A stretch of 64,000 nt of DNA from Bradyrhizobium cytisi (lineage in GTDB: Bacteria > Pseudomonadota > Alphaproteobacteria > Rhizobiales > Xanthobacteraceae), in contig NZ_VSSR01000037.1 of assembly GCF_008123515.1 (NCBI RefSeq), positions 1 through 64,000 on the forward strand, read 5' to 3'. Under the pieces are notes generated by a model that was not told the DNA's origin, did no database searches, and saw nothing but the letters and a program-made list of their open reading frames with translations. Of the stretch, positions 24,804 to 34,906 are shown piece after piece (position 1 is the first letter of the stretch; the number at the start of each line of letters is the position of its first letter). A program made the position numbers and the translations under genes.

Positions 24804-26507
24804 TTACTGCTCCGGCAATCCTGCATCGACCTCGGCCTGAACGATGCGCTCCCAGGCTGCGATACATACCGGACTCACGTTCTTCATCGGCGGCCCGACG
24901 CTGAGCCTGGTCGTGCCGGGCCGCAACCTCAGTCCCTCCGCAATCGCCGCCCTTGCCTCCTCGAACCGGCCCGATCTCTGGTAGGCGGCGGCGAGCAGCA
25001 AATGCGAGCGGCCGGTCGCCGGCGTAACGGCGATCGAACGTTGCAGCCACGGCAGCGCCTCCTCATCGCGCCCCATGAAGAGATTCGCCATGCCGGCGCC
25101 GAGCAGCCAGGTCCAGCGCGAGGCCGGCGGCGTGTCGTAACGGTCGGCTTGCTGGAATGTCGCGAGCGCATCGTCGAAGCGGCCGAGAAAGATTTGGCCT
25201 AAGCCGATCAGATAGAGCGCAGAGCCGTTCCACGGATCGAAGCTCAAGGCCCTGGCGCAGGTGACGAGACTTTCCACGAAATGGTTGGTCGCGCTGAGAA
25301 ACCGGCAATAGGCCTCCAACACCGGAATGGAATTCGGCTTCGACCGCAACGCCTGCTCGAGCGTCGCATTGGCCTTCGCTTCGACCGTAACAGCCTCCTC
25401 CGGGCTGAACCAGACCATCTGGATGCCGCGCATCTGGAGCGATGACAGCGCGACGGCGATGTCGAGATTGTCGGGGTCGTCGGTGAGCGCCTTTTGCAGC
25501 ATGGCCTGCGCCGCGCCGAAGCGCTCGCGCGTGGTCTGGTTGATCGAGGCGAGCGCCTGCTCGACGGCCACCTTGTCGCCGCCGGTCGACGATGTGCGGC
25601 GCGCGGATGACGATGCACTCGGCCCCAGGATTTCATTCAGGCGGCGCGCAAGCACATGGCCGACGCCTGCGGCGAGCCGGGATTGCGCAAGCTGCGCGTC
25701 CATCGCGTCAGCGTTGACTGACGCCGCGACGACCGATTGAACCTCGCCGCTGCCCGCCTTGATGATGCGCGCCCGCAGCGTCCAGGATTGATCGCTGAGC
25801 TGCAACTCGCCGCGCAGTTCATAATCGGATGACGTGGCCGGCGCGGCGGTGCTGTCGCCGCCGGCGACTGCCGCCAATCGCGGCGCCACCACGCTGATGT
25901 TCTGGATCTTGGCAAAACCGTCCGTCAGGCGGCCGGTGACCTCCGCTGCCATCGCCGTGCCGCGGGAATCGTTGCTGGCATCAACGATCGGCATCACGGC
26001 GAGCCGCGGCGGCGTTCGCCTGAACAGCAGGTCCGGCTTCAGCACCGGCGCGGCAACCGCTAGCCCCACGACGATCACACAGAGCCCGGCCACTGCGGCG
26101 ACCATGGCCCGCCGGCGCAAACCGACGCTGGCATGCTGTGGCATCGCGGCGACTTCGCCGGTCGGAGCCGAACGGGGCACCTCGACTTGTGCCGCGACCT
26201 CCGGCGCAGCCACAACCTCCGCCGCCAGCAGATAGCCGCCGGCGGAGGCGAGCTTGATCAGCTGCCGCCGCTCGTCGCCGAGCGCGGTGCGAAGCTCGCG
26301 GATGCATTGGAACAGGCTGTCCTCGCCGACATGGACGTTGGGCCAGACCGCCTCCATCAGCTCCTGCTTGCTCAGCACCCGGCCACCGCTGGTCGCGAAC
26401 AACCGCAGCATCTCGAGCGTCTTGGGCCGGAGCTTGATCGGCGTGCCATCGGCCCCGCTCAGCTCGGCGCGCTGCTGGTCCAGCTCGAAGCCGGCGAAAC
26501 GAAGCAA
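24804..26507 (-). CDS. CadC-like winged-helix regulator with membrane segment and TPR domain
   Basis: A 567-residue protein. An OmpR-type winged helix occupies about residues 10-100 (LRPKTLEMLRLFATSGGRVLSKQELM). A single hydrophobic segment is near 145-168 (MVAAVAGLCVIVVGLAVAAP). A middle region follows (PIVDASNDSRGTAMAAEVTGRL, like adenylate-cyclase-linked TolB-type N domains), and the C-terminal half is TPR-rich. This is the CadC/ToxR design, a membrane-bound transcription factor. TTG 26507 is favoured by GGGGGA upstream; a TTG at 26531 is also possible. It diverges from the autotransporter across 26508-26660, so that gene is its likeliest target. Confidence 0.82.
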   Translation of the reverse strand: MLRFAGFELDQQRAELSGADGTPIKLRPKTLEMLRLFATSGGRVLSKQELMEAVWPNVHVGEDSLFQCIRELRTALGDERRQLIKLASAGGYLLAAEVVAAPEVAAQVEVPRSAPTGEVAAMPQHASVGLRRRAMVAAVAGLCVIVVGLAVAAPVLKPDLLFRRTPPRLAVMPIVDASNDSRGTAMAAEVTGRLTDGFAKIQNISVVAPRLAAVAGGDSTAAPATSSDYELRGELQLSDQSWTLRARIIKAGSGEVQSVVAASVNADAMDAQLAQSRLAAGVGHVLARRLNEILGPSASSSARRTSSTGGDKVAVEQALASINQTTRERFGAAQAMLQKALTDDPDNLDIAVALSSLQMRGIQMVWFSPEEAVTVEAKANATLEQALRSKPNSIPVLEAYCRFLSATNHFVESLVTCARALSFDPWNGSALYLIGLGQIFLGRFDDALATFQQADRYDTPPASRWTWLLGAGMANLFMGRDEEALPWLQRSIAVTPATGRSHLLLAAAYQRSGRFEEARAAIAEGLRLRPGTTRLSVGPPMKNVSPVCIAAWERIVQAEVDAGLPEQ

Positions 26508-26578
26508 GCTATCCCCCAAAGCGTCTCTCAAGGCGGCTCATATAGCGGAAGTCTGCCGAAAATGCCCGAAAATCGGGT

Positions 26579-26610
26579 CTGAAACGAAAATATCAGAAAC
26601 TTTCAGAAAC
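26579..26610. promoter_or_regulatory. GAAAC direct repeats between the CadC-like regulator and the autotransporter
   Basis: TCAGAAAC occurs at 26593-26600 and 26603-26610 with a 10-base period, and TCTGAAAC ends at 26585. They stand in the divergent gap, about 50 bp upstream of the autotransporter start. One-turn spacing suits a winged-helix dimer. No consensus for this regulator family is known to match. Confidence 0.4.
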
Positions 26611-27059
26611 TAGCCAACCCCTTATCAGGACACCCCTCCGCCCCGATGCGATGAATCCAGTTGAGGACTCGAGACCGCGTGCTGGGAGAAGTGGTGAGGA
26701 CGGGGAAAGATTGTTTCAGGGCGACCCGCCGGCTGCGGGCCGGACTCCTGACATCGTCGGCGCTGGCCTTGGCCTGGGCGCTGCCGGCGACGCCGTCACG
26801 CGCGCAGGACGCCACCTGGCGCACCTCTCCCGTTAGCGTTTCGTATGACGATGGGAGCAACTGGGACACCGGGAGCGTCCCTTCCGGCACCGCCTACTTT
26901 GGCACGTCAAACACGCCATCCCTGTCTATCGGCAGCAACACCTCGGTCGGCGGCTGGACCTTCAATGCAGGCGCCTCGAACTACCTCATCCAGAGCGCCA
27001 GTCCCGGGCTCACTTTCACGGGCGCAGGCATCGTCATCAATGGCGGCAGCCTCAACTTC

Positions 27060-27510
27060 ACCACCAGCGTCAGCTCGGTAACCACCTTCCAGAATTCCAG
27101 CTCTGCCGGCACCGCCACGATCGGTAATGTGGGCTTGATGGTTTTCGCGAACAACAGCACCGCCGCTGGCGCTTCGGTGTCCAACGGAGGTATCCTGACC
27201 TTCCAGGACAACAGCACCGCCGCCAACGCTGTCATCACCAATAACTATATAATGGGCTTCGTCGGCTCGAGCACGGCCGGCAACGCCGTCATCGCCAACA
27301 ACACCTTGCTGAATTTCAACAACACCAGCACGGCCGGTAACGCGACCATCACCAACAACAGCGGTGGACGCACCACTTTCAACGATAACAGCACCGCCGG
27401 CAACGCCACGATCATCATCAACAGTGGCGGACTCCTCTCCTTCTACGGCAACAGCACGACCGGCAACGCGACCATCATCAACAATGCCGGGGGCAACATC
27501 TATTTTTCAG
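27060..27510 (+). repeat. first block of autotransporter coil repeats
   Basis: About seven imperfect units of 57-66 bp encode coils such as NSTAGNATITNN. The AACAGCACCGCC / GGCAACGC segments recur in each unit. These code for parallel beta-helix turns and are not CRISPR. Confidence 0.75.
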
Positions 27511-28239
27511 GAACGGGCCCCGCTGGTGACGGCAAGCTCTCGGTCCAGTCGCTCACAGGTGCCGGCACCTCCTATCTCGATTTCATCGAGCTGACGCTGG
27601 GCTCCAACAACCAATCGAGCGAGGTGAGCGGCGTGATCACCGGCACCGGCTCGCTGGTCAAGGCCGGTTCGGGCACGCTGACGCTGTCGGGCGGGAACAG
27701 CTATGTCGGCGGCACCACGGTCACTGGCGGAACTCTCCAGCTCGGTACACTCGCCAATACCGGCTCCATCATCGGCACGGTTGACGTCCGCGCCGGAACC
27801 ACACTCAACCTCATCAACAGCGACGGCAACGGCATGGCCGTCACCGCAGATGCCGGCAGCACGGTGGATTTCTCGAACTCTGCGGGTCCCGCCGGCGATC
27901 ACAGGCAGACGGTCGGCTCGATCGCAGGCGCCGGCAGCTACCTCATCGGCGCCAACGAGCTCACTGTCGGCTCCAAAGGTCTACCGACCGAGGTGAGCGG
28001 CGTGATCTCCGGCATCGGCGGCTCGCTGGTCAAGATCGGCGCGGGTACGATGACGCTGACGGCAGCGAACACGTATACGGGCGGTACCACGGTCAACGGC
28101 GGCACGCTCCAGCTTGGCTCCCTCGCCAGAGCCGGATCGGTCGTCGGCGCGATCAGCGTCGGCGCCGGAGGCGCGCTCAGCATCGTGAACACCGGTGCGA
28201 TTTCCGCCATATCGAACGCCGGACTCACGTCCTACAGCA

Positions 28240-28640
28240 ACGGAATGTCGGCCGGTCGCACCGCGATCACCAACAGCGGCACACTTGAGTTCGCCGATAC
28301 GACAACGGCCGGCAGCGCCCAGATCACCTCCACCGGCACCGTGAACTTCCGGAACACCAGTTCGGCCGGCAACGCGACACTGAACATCAATAGCGGTACC
28401 GCCAATTTCTACGACACGAGCACCGCTGGCAGCGCGACCATCACCGTCAATGGTTCATCTCAGTTGCAGTTCAACGGCAATAGTAGCGCCAGCAACGCAA
28501 CGATCACGAACAATGCCACGACCATCTTTACGATTGGAAGCAGTGCCGGCAGTGCCACCATCAACAACAGCGGTAGTTTGACTTTCGAATACTATAGCAC
28601 AGCCGGCAATGCCGCCATCACCAACACCAGCGCGACAGCA
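28240..28640 (+). repeat. second block of autotransporter coil repeats
   Basis: About six imperfect units of the same 19-residue coil (TTAGSAQITSTGTVNFRN and similar), placed between two passenger-associated repeat motifs. Confidence 0.7.
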
Positions 28641-29059
28641 TTGACTCAGTTCTCCTCAATTGGACCTGCCCATGACGGTGTGATCAGCGTCGGTTCGATC
28701 GCCGGCGAAGGCACTTTTCTTGTGTACGGCTCGTGGCTCAAGGTCGGTGGCAACAATGCGTCGACCGTCGTGAGCGGGACCATCTCGGTACACGGCGACC
28801 TAGAGAAGGTCGGCACGGGCACCCTGACGCTGACCGGGACAGCCACATTTTCCAACGCCAGTGGCTCCACCTCCACCACATTCGTCAGCGGCGGCACGCT
28901 TCAGCTCGGCAACGCCAGCACGGCCGCCACATTCGGTGGCGAATCCATCAGCGTTGGCTCCGGCGGAACACTCGATGTCGTCAACACCGGTCCCCTCAAT
29001 AATCTTTACCAACTGACAAACGCCGGATCCACGATCTTCCGCAACAGCACCGGCATCGA

Positions 29060-29970
29060 CAGCAATTACAGCACCTTCATCAGCAATACCGGCACCTTCT
29101 CTTTCCTCGATACCAGCACGGCCGGTACCGCCTATATCGACAACAATGGCACGCTAGCCTTCAGCGACCACAGCTCGGCCGGCGTCGCAACGATCAACAA
29201 CTACGCTAGCCACACCCTGAGCTTCAACGGTTCAAGCACAGCCAGCAGCGCCACCATCACCAACGATGGCACCCTGTTCTTCAACAATTCGAGCGCGGCC
29301 GGAAGCGCAATCATCACCAACAACCACACCGCATACTTCAACGACTCGAGCACGGCGGGAAGCGCAAGCATCACCAACAACATTGGCGGCACCGTAGTCT
29401 TCGACGACATGACGACGGCAGGAAGCGCTGGCATCACCAACAGCGGCACGATTTATTTCTACAGCCACAGCACGGCCAGCAGCTCGACCATCACCAACAA
29501 CGGCAATATCGAGTTCTGGGCCAACAGCACGGCCGGAACGGCCACGATCGTGAACAACGGCCCCCATCTGTGGTTCACCCAGAACTCCAGTGCCGGCAAC
29601 GCGACGATCACCAACGCCGGCACCGGCACGTTCGAATTCCACGACACCAGTACCGCGGTCAGTGCGACCATCAACAACAACGGCCAGATGCAGTTCATCG
29701 ACGGCTCGACGGCCGGCAACGCCAGCATCACCAACAATCATCAACTGACGTTCGACGACAACGCCACGGCCGGCAGCGCCACTATCACCAACAACCAACA
29801 GGTCCGGTTCACCTCCTCCGCCACGGCCGGCACCGCCACCATTACCAACAACAACCAGCTGACCTTCGACGCCTATGCCAGGGCCGGCAACGCCATCATC
29901 GTCAACAACGGCAACGTTCTGTTCGACGGCGACTCGACGCCCGACAACGCGCAGCTCACCAATGTCGCGC
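29060..29970 (+). repeat. third and longest block of autotransporter coil repeats
   Basis: About 16 consecutive coils near 57 bp each, for example GSTAGNASITNNHQLTFDD followed by NATAGSATITNNQQVRFTS. Strong DNA similarity among units makes this block prone to slippage and unit-number variation. Confidence 0.75.
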
Positions 29971-32066
29971 CCAGCGCCGTCATCAATTTTTACACCCCCG
30001 GCCTGAACAGCGACGGCAAGATCAGCGCCGGCTCAATCGCCGGCAATGGCCGCTTCGACCTCAACGGCGCAGAACTGACGGTCGGCGGCAACAATCTGTC
30101 GACCGTTGTCACCGGCGTGCTCACCGGCGACGGGAGCATTACCGGAACATCGCTGGTCAAGGTCGGCACCGGCAGGCTGACGCTGTCGGGCGTGAACACC
30201 TACACCGGCGCCACCACGGTCGACGGCGGCACGCTTGCGGTCAATGGCTCGATCGCATCGTCGAGCGGCGTCACCGTGAACAGCGGCGGCATTCTCGGCG
30301 GCACCGGCATCGTCGGCAACACCACGATTGCGAGCGGCGGCACGCTCGCGCCCGGCAATTCGATCGGCACGCTCACCGTCAGCGGCAACCTCACCTTCAG
30401 TGCCGACAGCTCCTACACGGTCGAGGTCTCCACGACCGCGGCCGACCGCACCAATGTCACGGGGACCGCGACGCTCACTGGCGCCACCGTACAGGCGGTG
30501 GCGATCCCCGGCAGCTTCCGCGGCCAGACCTACACCATTCTCACGGCGACCGGCGGCCTCGGTAGAACGCAATTCGCAGGGCTGAGCGTCAGCGGCACGT
30601 TCAGCCCTGCCCGCAATCCGCACCTCACCTACGACCTCGACAAGGTCTATCTCGTGCTCGATCCCGGCAAGATCGTGCTGCCGGCGGGCACGAGCGGCAA
30701 TCAAACCAGCGTCGCCAGCGGCATCAACAAGGCGGTCGAAGGCGGCGCGACGCCGCCGGCCGGGTTCGATACGCTGCTCAACATGAGCGGTGCGCAACTC
30801 AAGCGCGCGCTCAGCGAGGTCTCGGGCCGGCCCGGTGCTGCCAGCACGCAGGCGGCGTTCGGCGCCATGCAGCAGTTCATGGGCTTGCTCGATCCGGTCA
30901 ATGGCGGCATGGACGGCGGACGCAGCACGGGCCACGCCGGCGGCGGAGCGCTGGGTTATGCCCCGGACGACGCCCAAAACCACGACGCCCAAGGTCACGA
31001 CGCCGGAGTCCGCGAAGCCTATGCCGCGGTGACACCACGTGCGGCGAGCGGCGATGTCATCGACAGCCGCTGGGGCGTGTGGGCCTCCGGCTATGGCGGC
31101 GCCAGCAATTTGAACGGCAACGCCGCGACCGGTTCGAGCACCACCACCAGTCGCATCTACGGCACGGCGGTCGGAGCCGATTATCGCCTCTCGCCGGACA
31201 CGCTGGTCGGCTTCGCGCTGGGCGGTGCCGGCTTCAACTTCTCGGTGGCAGATAGCCTCGGCAGCGGCCGCGCCGATGTCTTCCAGGCCGGCCTCTATGC
31301 CCGCCACAACTTTGGCCCCGCCTACATCTCCGCCGCCCTCGCCTATGGCTGGCAGGACGTCACCACCGACCGCACCGTGACGGTGTCAGGCACCGACAGG
31401 CTGACTGCGAACTTCAAGGCGAGCACCTTTGCCGGCCGCCTCGAAACAGGCTGGCGCTTCGCACCGGTTCCCGCCTCGAGCTTCGGCGTGACGCCTTACG
31501 CGGCGGTGCAGGCCACAACGTTCCACCTGCCCGGTTAGGGCGAGACCGCACTCGCCGGCAGCAACCAGTTCGCCCTGTCCTACAGCGCGCAGGACACCAC
31601 CAATGTCCGCACCGAGCTCGGCGCGCACACCGACCAGCGCTTCCTGGTCGACGACGGCGTGGTCACTTTGCGCGGCCGGCTGGCCTGGGCCCACGACTCC
31701 AACACCAACCGCCTCGTCAACGCCGCCTTCCAGACACTCCCCGGCGCCGCCTTCACGGTCAACGGCGCGCGCCCTGCCGCAGACTCCGCACTCGTCGGTG
31801 GTCGCGCGGAAATGAAATGGCGAAACGGTCTCTCGCTTGCGGGCACCATCGAGGGCGAGTTCTCCCGGAGCACGCAGACTTATACGGGTAAGGGTACGGT
31901 TCGGTATGAGTGGTAGATGGCGCCCTGCTTTCGCGATGCTTCGCAATGAGAGCGGTGTCTGGACCTGATGGCGACGATGCCATTCTGCCGGTGTTTTGCC
32001 CGACGTGTCAAATGGCCGGGGCAAAGCAGCGGTTCTACTGTGCATGGGGTTGTTTTGCGGAAATCA

Positions 32067-32088
32067 GTTTCCGGGTTGCCCCGGAAAC
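32067..32088. terminator. hairpin between the autotransporter and PotF-like gene
   Basis: GTTTCCGGG and CCCGGAAAC form a perfect 9-bp stem with loop TTGC, starting two bases after the PotF-like stop on the minus strand. The T-run after it is weak. It may end transcripts arriving from either side. Confidence 0.55.
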
Positions 32089-32090
32089 GA

Positions 32091-33215
32091 CTACCGCCCC
32101 GTCTTCACCTTGGTCCAGAGCCGATTGATGATGCGCTGGGTCGCCGGATCGCGGGCGGTGATGACGAACAGCTTTGCGAGCGTCGCGTCGTCCGGATAGA
32201 TATTTTTGTCGTTCAAAATTTTCGGATCGACCAGCTTCTGGCTGGCGAGGTTGCCGTTGGCGTAGGACAGGAAGTCCGAGTTCTTGGCGGCAACGTCGGG
32301 GCGGTAGAGATAGTTGATCAGCTCGTAGGCTTCCTTGACGTTCCTGGCATCCGCGGGGATCGCGAGATTGTCGAAAAACATCTGCGCGCCCTCCTTCGGG
32401 ATCGCATAGCCGATCTCGATGCCGCTGCTATTGTCTTTCCTGGCTTCGGCGGCGCGGGCGCGCGCCTGCATGATGTCGCCGGACCAGCCGACAACGAAAC
32501 AGATTTCGCCGGTGGCGAGTGCGCTCAGATATTCGGATGAGTGAAATTTTCGAACCGACGGGCGAACCTTGGCGACGACATCGGCGGCTTTCTCCAGATC
32601 AGCCTGCTTGGTCGAGTTCGGATCAAGCCCGAGATAGCTCAGCGCCGCCGGAAAGATGTCGTCGGCGGAGTCGAGCATGTGCACGCCGCAGTCTCTGAAC
32701 TTCGCGAGGTTCTCCGGCTTGAAGACGATGTCCCAGCTGTCGATCCTGGCGTCGGGCCCGAGAATCTGCTTCACCTTGGCGACGTTGTAGCCGATGCCGG
32801 TCGTGCCCCACATGTAGTTCACGGCAAACTCGTTGCCGGGATCGTAGGTCGCGAGATTCCTGGTCACCATCGGCCAGGCGTTGGCGAGGTTCGGCAGCTT
32901 CGACTTGTCGAGCTTCTGGAAGATGTTCGCCTTGATCTGGCGCTGCAGGAAATAGGCGGTGGGCACCACGACGTCGTAGCCGGACTTGCCGGCCATCAGG
33001 CGCGTCTCCAGCGTCTCGTTGGCATCGAACGTGTCGTAGACCACCTTGATGCCGGTCTCCCTGGTGAAGGCCTCCAGGACGTCGGGCGCCATGTAGTTCG
33101 ACCAGTTGTAGAAGTTGACGACCCGCTCTTCGGCTCCCGCCGGAGGCGAGAGCAATGTCAGCGCTGCGGCGATTGCAAAGCCAAGGCAAAGCCCGACACG
33201 GCCGACGTTCGTCAT
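32091..33215 (-). CDS. PotF-like polyamine ABC transporter substrate-binding protein
   Basis: A 374-residue periplasmic protein of the spermidine/putrescine-binding family. A signal peptide (about 1-27, LGFAIAAALTLLSPPAGAEE) is followed by VVNFYNWSNYMAPDVLEAFT, which matches PotF/PotD; the YNWSNY aromatic box is part of the polyamine site. ATG 33215 begins the signal peptide; 27 more codons upstream overlap the aminotransferase. It is the last gene of a rhodanese-aminotransferase-potF operon (7-bp gaps). No permease or ATPase genes are nearby, so it must use a distant transporter or act as a sensor. Confidence 0.88.
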   Translation of the reverse strand: MTNVGRVGLCLGFAIAAALTLLSPPAGAEERVVNFYNWSNYMAPDVLEAFTRETGIKVVYDTFDANETLETRLMAGKSGYDVVVPTAYFLQRQIKANIFQKLDKSKLPNLANAWPMVTRNLATYDPGNEFAVNYMWGTTGIGYNVAKVKQILGPDARIDSWDIVFKPENLAKFRDCGVHMLDSADDIFPAALSYLGLDPNSTKQADLEKAADVVAKVRPSVRKFHSSEYLSALATGEICFVVGWSGDIMQARARAAEARKDNSSGIEIGYAIPKEGAQMFFDNLAIPADARNVKEAYELINYLYRPDVAAKNSDFLSYANGNLASQKLVDPKILNDKNIYPDDATLAKLFVITARDPATQRIINRLWTKVKTGR

Positions 33216-33222
33216 CTTAGGT

Positions 33223-34401
33223 CTACCTCTTGCGTCCGCGTACCGCGTCCGACAGCCGATCCAGCGCGGTGTCGAGCGTCTGGTCCTTCTTGGCAAAGCA
33301 GAAGCGGACCACCGATGTCACCGGGTCCTGCTCGTAGAACGCCGAGACCGGAATCGCGGCGACCTTGTAATCCCTGACGATGCGCCAGCAGAACTCGGCA
33401 TCGCTCTCGTTGAGCCCGAGCGGCGACAGGTCGACGGTGAGGAAGTAGGTGCCCTGCGACTTCAGCACGGGGAAGCCGAGGCTCTCCAGCCCCTTGGTCA
33501 GGCGGTCCCTGCTCCGGGCCAGATCCTGGCGCATCGACAGGAAATACTCGTCGGGCTTGCCGAGGCCATAGGCGACGGCGGCCTGGAGGTTCGGCGCCGT
33601 CGTGAAGGTCAGGAACTGGTGCACCTTGGCGGCGACGCGCAAGAGCGGCGGCGCGGCGCAGACGAAGCCGATCTTCCAGCCCGTCAGCGAGAAGATCTTG
33701 CCGGCCGAGCCGACCTTGATGGTGCGGTCGCGCATGCCGGGGATGGTGATCAGCGGGATGTGCTTGTGCGCGTCGAAGGTGACGTGCTCCCAGACCTCGT
33801 CGCAGATCGCGATGACGTCGAACTCCTGGCAGTAGCGCGCCAAGAGCTCGAGGTCCTCGCGCGGATAGACCACCGCGGAGGGATTCAGGGGATTGTTGAA
33901 CAGCACCGCCTTGGTCTTTGAATTGAAGACGCTTTTCAGCATGTCCTCATTCAGCCGCCAATGCGGAGGCTCAAGGCGCACGAGCCGCGGAATGCCGCCG
34001 GCCTGGCGGATGATCGGCAGATAGGAATCATAGACCGGCTGGAAGCAGACCACCTCGTCGCCGGGCTGCACCACCGACAGGATCGCCGAGGTCAGCGCCT
34101 CGGTGCCGCCGGAGGTCACCATCACCTCGCTCATCGGATCGAGCTTGAGGTTGTGCCAATGGCCGTAATGGGTCGCGATCGCCTGGCGCAGCTCCGGGAT
34201 GCCCATCATCGACGGATACTGGTTGTAGCCGTTGAGCGAGGCGTCGGCGGCGGCGCGGCGGATGTCCTCGGGGCCGGGATCGTCAGGAAAGCCCTGGCCG
34301 AGATTGATGGCGTTGTTGTCGCGCGCGGCCTGCGACATCGCCTCGAAGATGGTGACGGGAAGATCGGCGAAGACCTTGTTCAGCGAAGAGCTCTTGGTCA
34401 T
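33223..34401 (-). CDS. PLP-dependent class I aminotransferase
   Basis: A 392-residue fold-type I aminotransferase of the YbdL/kynurenine aminotransferase-like group. It has INLGQGFPDDPGP near residue 30, the pyridoxal lysine in VGSAGKIFSLTGWKIGF (about residue 238), and a C-terminal VRFCFAK with the carboxylate-binding arginine. Family members transaminate methionine, aromatic amino acids or kynurenine. ATG 34401 begins the conserved sequence; the longer frame reads into the rhodanese gene. It sits 7 bp after that gene and 7 bp before potF, so an amino-group transfer linked to amine uptake is plausible. Confidence 0.9.
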   Translation of the reverse strand: MTKSSSLNKVFADLPVTIFEAMSQAARDNNAINLGQGFPDDPGPEDIRRAAADASLNGYNQYPSMMGIPELRQAIATHYGHWHNLKLDPMSEVMVTSGGTEALTSAILSVVQPGDEVVCFQPVYDSYLPIIRQAGGIPRLVRLEPPHWRLNEDMLKSVFNSKTKAVLFNNPLNPSAVVYPREDLELLARYCQEFDVIAICDEVWEHVTFDAHKHIPLITIPGMRDRTIKVGSAGKIFSLTGWKIGFVCAAPPLLRVAAKVHQFLTFTTAPNLQAAVAYGLGKPDEYFLSMRQDLARSRDRLTKGLESLGFPVLKSQGTYFLTVDLSPLGLNESDAEFCWRIVRDYKVAAIPVSAFYEQDPVTSVVRFCFAKKDQTLDTALDRLSDAVRGRKR

Positions 34402-34408
34402 CGCGTCG

Positions 34409-34735
34409 TTAGCCACCGACCTTGCTGGGAAGGCCCGCCGCCTTCCAGCCGAGCATGCCGCCGGCCAGATGCTTGTCGTAAGCCAGGCCCGCCGCCTGCG
34501 CCGCCAGCGAGGCCGTGACCGAGCGCTTGCCCGAGCGGCAGGCAAACACGACCTCTTTGCCCTGCGGATCCGGGATCGTCTTGGGATCGAAGGTCGAGAG
34601 CGGCACGACCACGCCATAAGGGTAGGCCTCGGCCTCGACCTCGTTCGGCTCACGGACGTCGACGAGAAGATAGCGCCCTTCCGCGACACCCTTGGAGACT
34701 TCGTCCGGGGTCAGATCCTGTACTTGATTTGCCAC
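34409..34735 (-). CDS. single-domain rhodanese-like protein
   Basis: A 108-residue rhodanese domain. The active-site loop is CRSGKRS (near residue 70), preceded by YLLVDVREPNEVEAEAYP. Such proteins carry sulfane sulfur on the loop cysteine, for thiosulfate or sulfide handling or sulfur relay. The start is GTG 34735, preceded by GGAGG five bases away; the upstream frame lacks rhodanese similarity. It is the first gene of the aminotransferase/PotF operon. Confidence 0.88.
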   Translation of the reverse strand: MANQVQDLTPDEVSKGVAEGRYLLVDVREPNEVEAEAYPYGVVVPLSTFDPKTIPDPQGKEVVFACRSGKRSVTASLAAQAAGLAYDKHLAGGMLGWKAAGLPSKVGG

Positions 34736-34906
34736 ATCATCCTCCAACGTCGCAGGGCGCCGCCGGGGCGATCCCGGCCGGCGGGCAACCTCGCCTCTCG
34801 GACGCCGAAAATCAAGCGCTACAAAGGCTTGAGCTGCCTTGCGCAAGTTAAAGCTAAATTGCAGCGACTTGAAGTGCGCTTTGAATCCCGGTCCATCATC
34901 GTCAGC

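Larger units (their letters stand above)
26661..31916 (+). pseudogene. type V autotransporter interrupted by an in-frame amber codon
   Basis: The reading frame runs 1751 codons, with one TAG at 31536-31538. Residues 1 to about 48 form an extended signal peptide (TSSALALAWALPATPSRAQ). The passenger is a beta-helix of about 19-residue STAGNATITNN-type coils plus four passenger-associated repeats (for example GSGTLTLSGGNSYVGGTTV). The beta-barrel begins near residue 1470 (RWGVWASGYGGASN). After the stop the same frame continues without error for 125 codons and ends in TVRYEW, a normal barrel C terminus. A single TAT/TAC-to-TAG change explains it. The start is TTG 26661 or GTG 26679. Without suppression the barrel loses its last strands. 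Confidence 0.82.

Noticed and set aside
29060..29970. Regular repeats suggestive of a CRISPR array
   Set aside because: The units are in frame, imperfect, without constant repeat and unique spacer, and encode beta-helix coils inside the autotransporter.
31536..31538. TAG read as pyrrolysine or programmed recoding
   Set aside because: Pyrrolysine is not expected in this lineage and no recoding structure was seen; a point mutation from a tyrosine codon is simpler.
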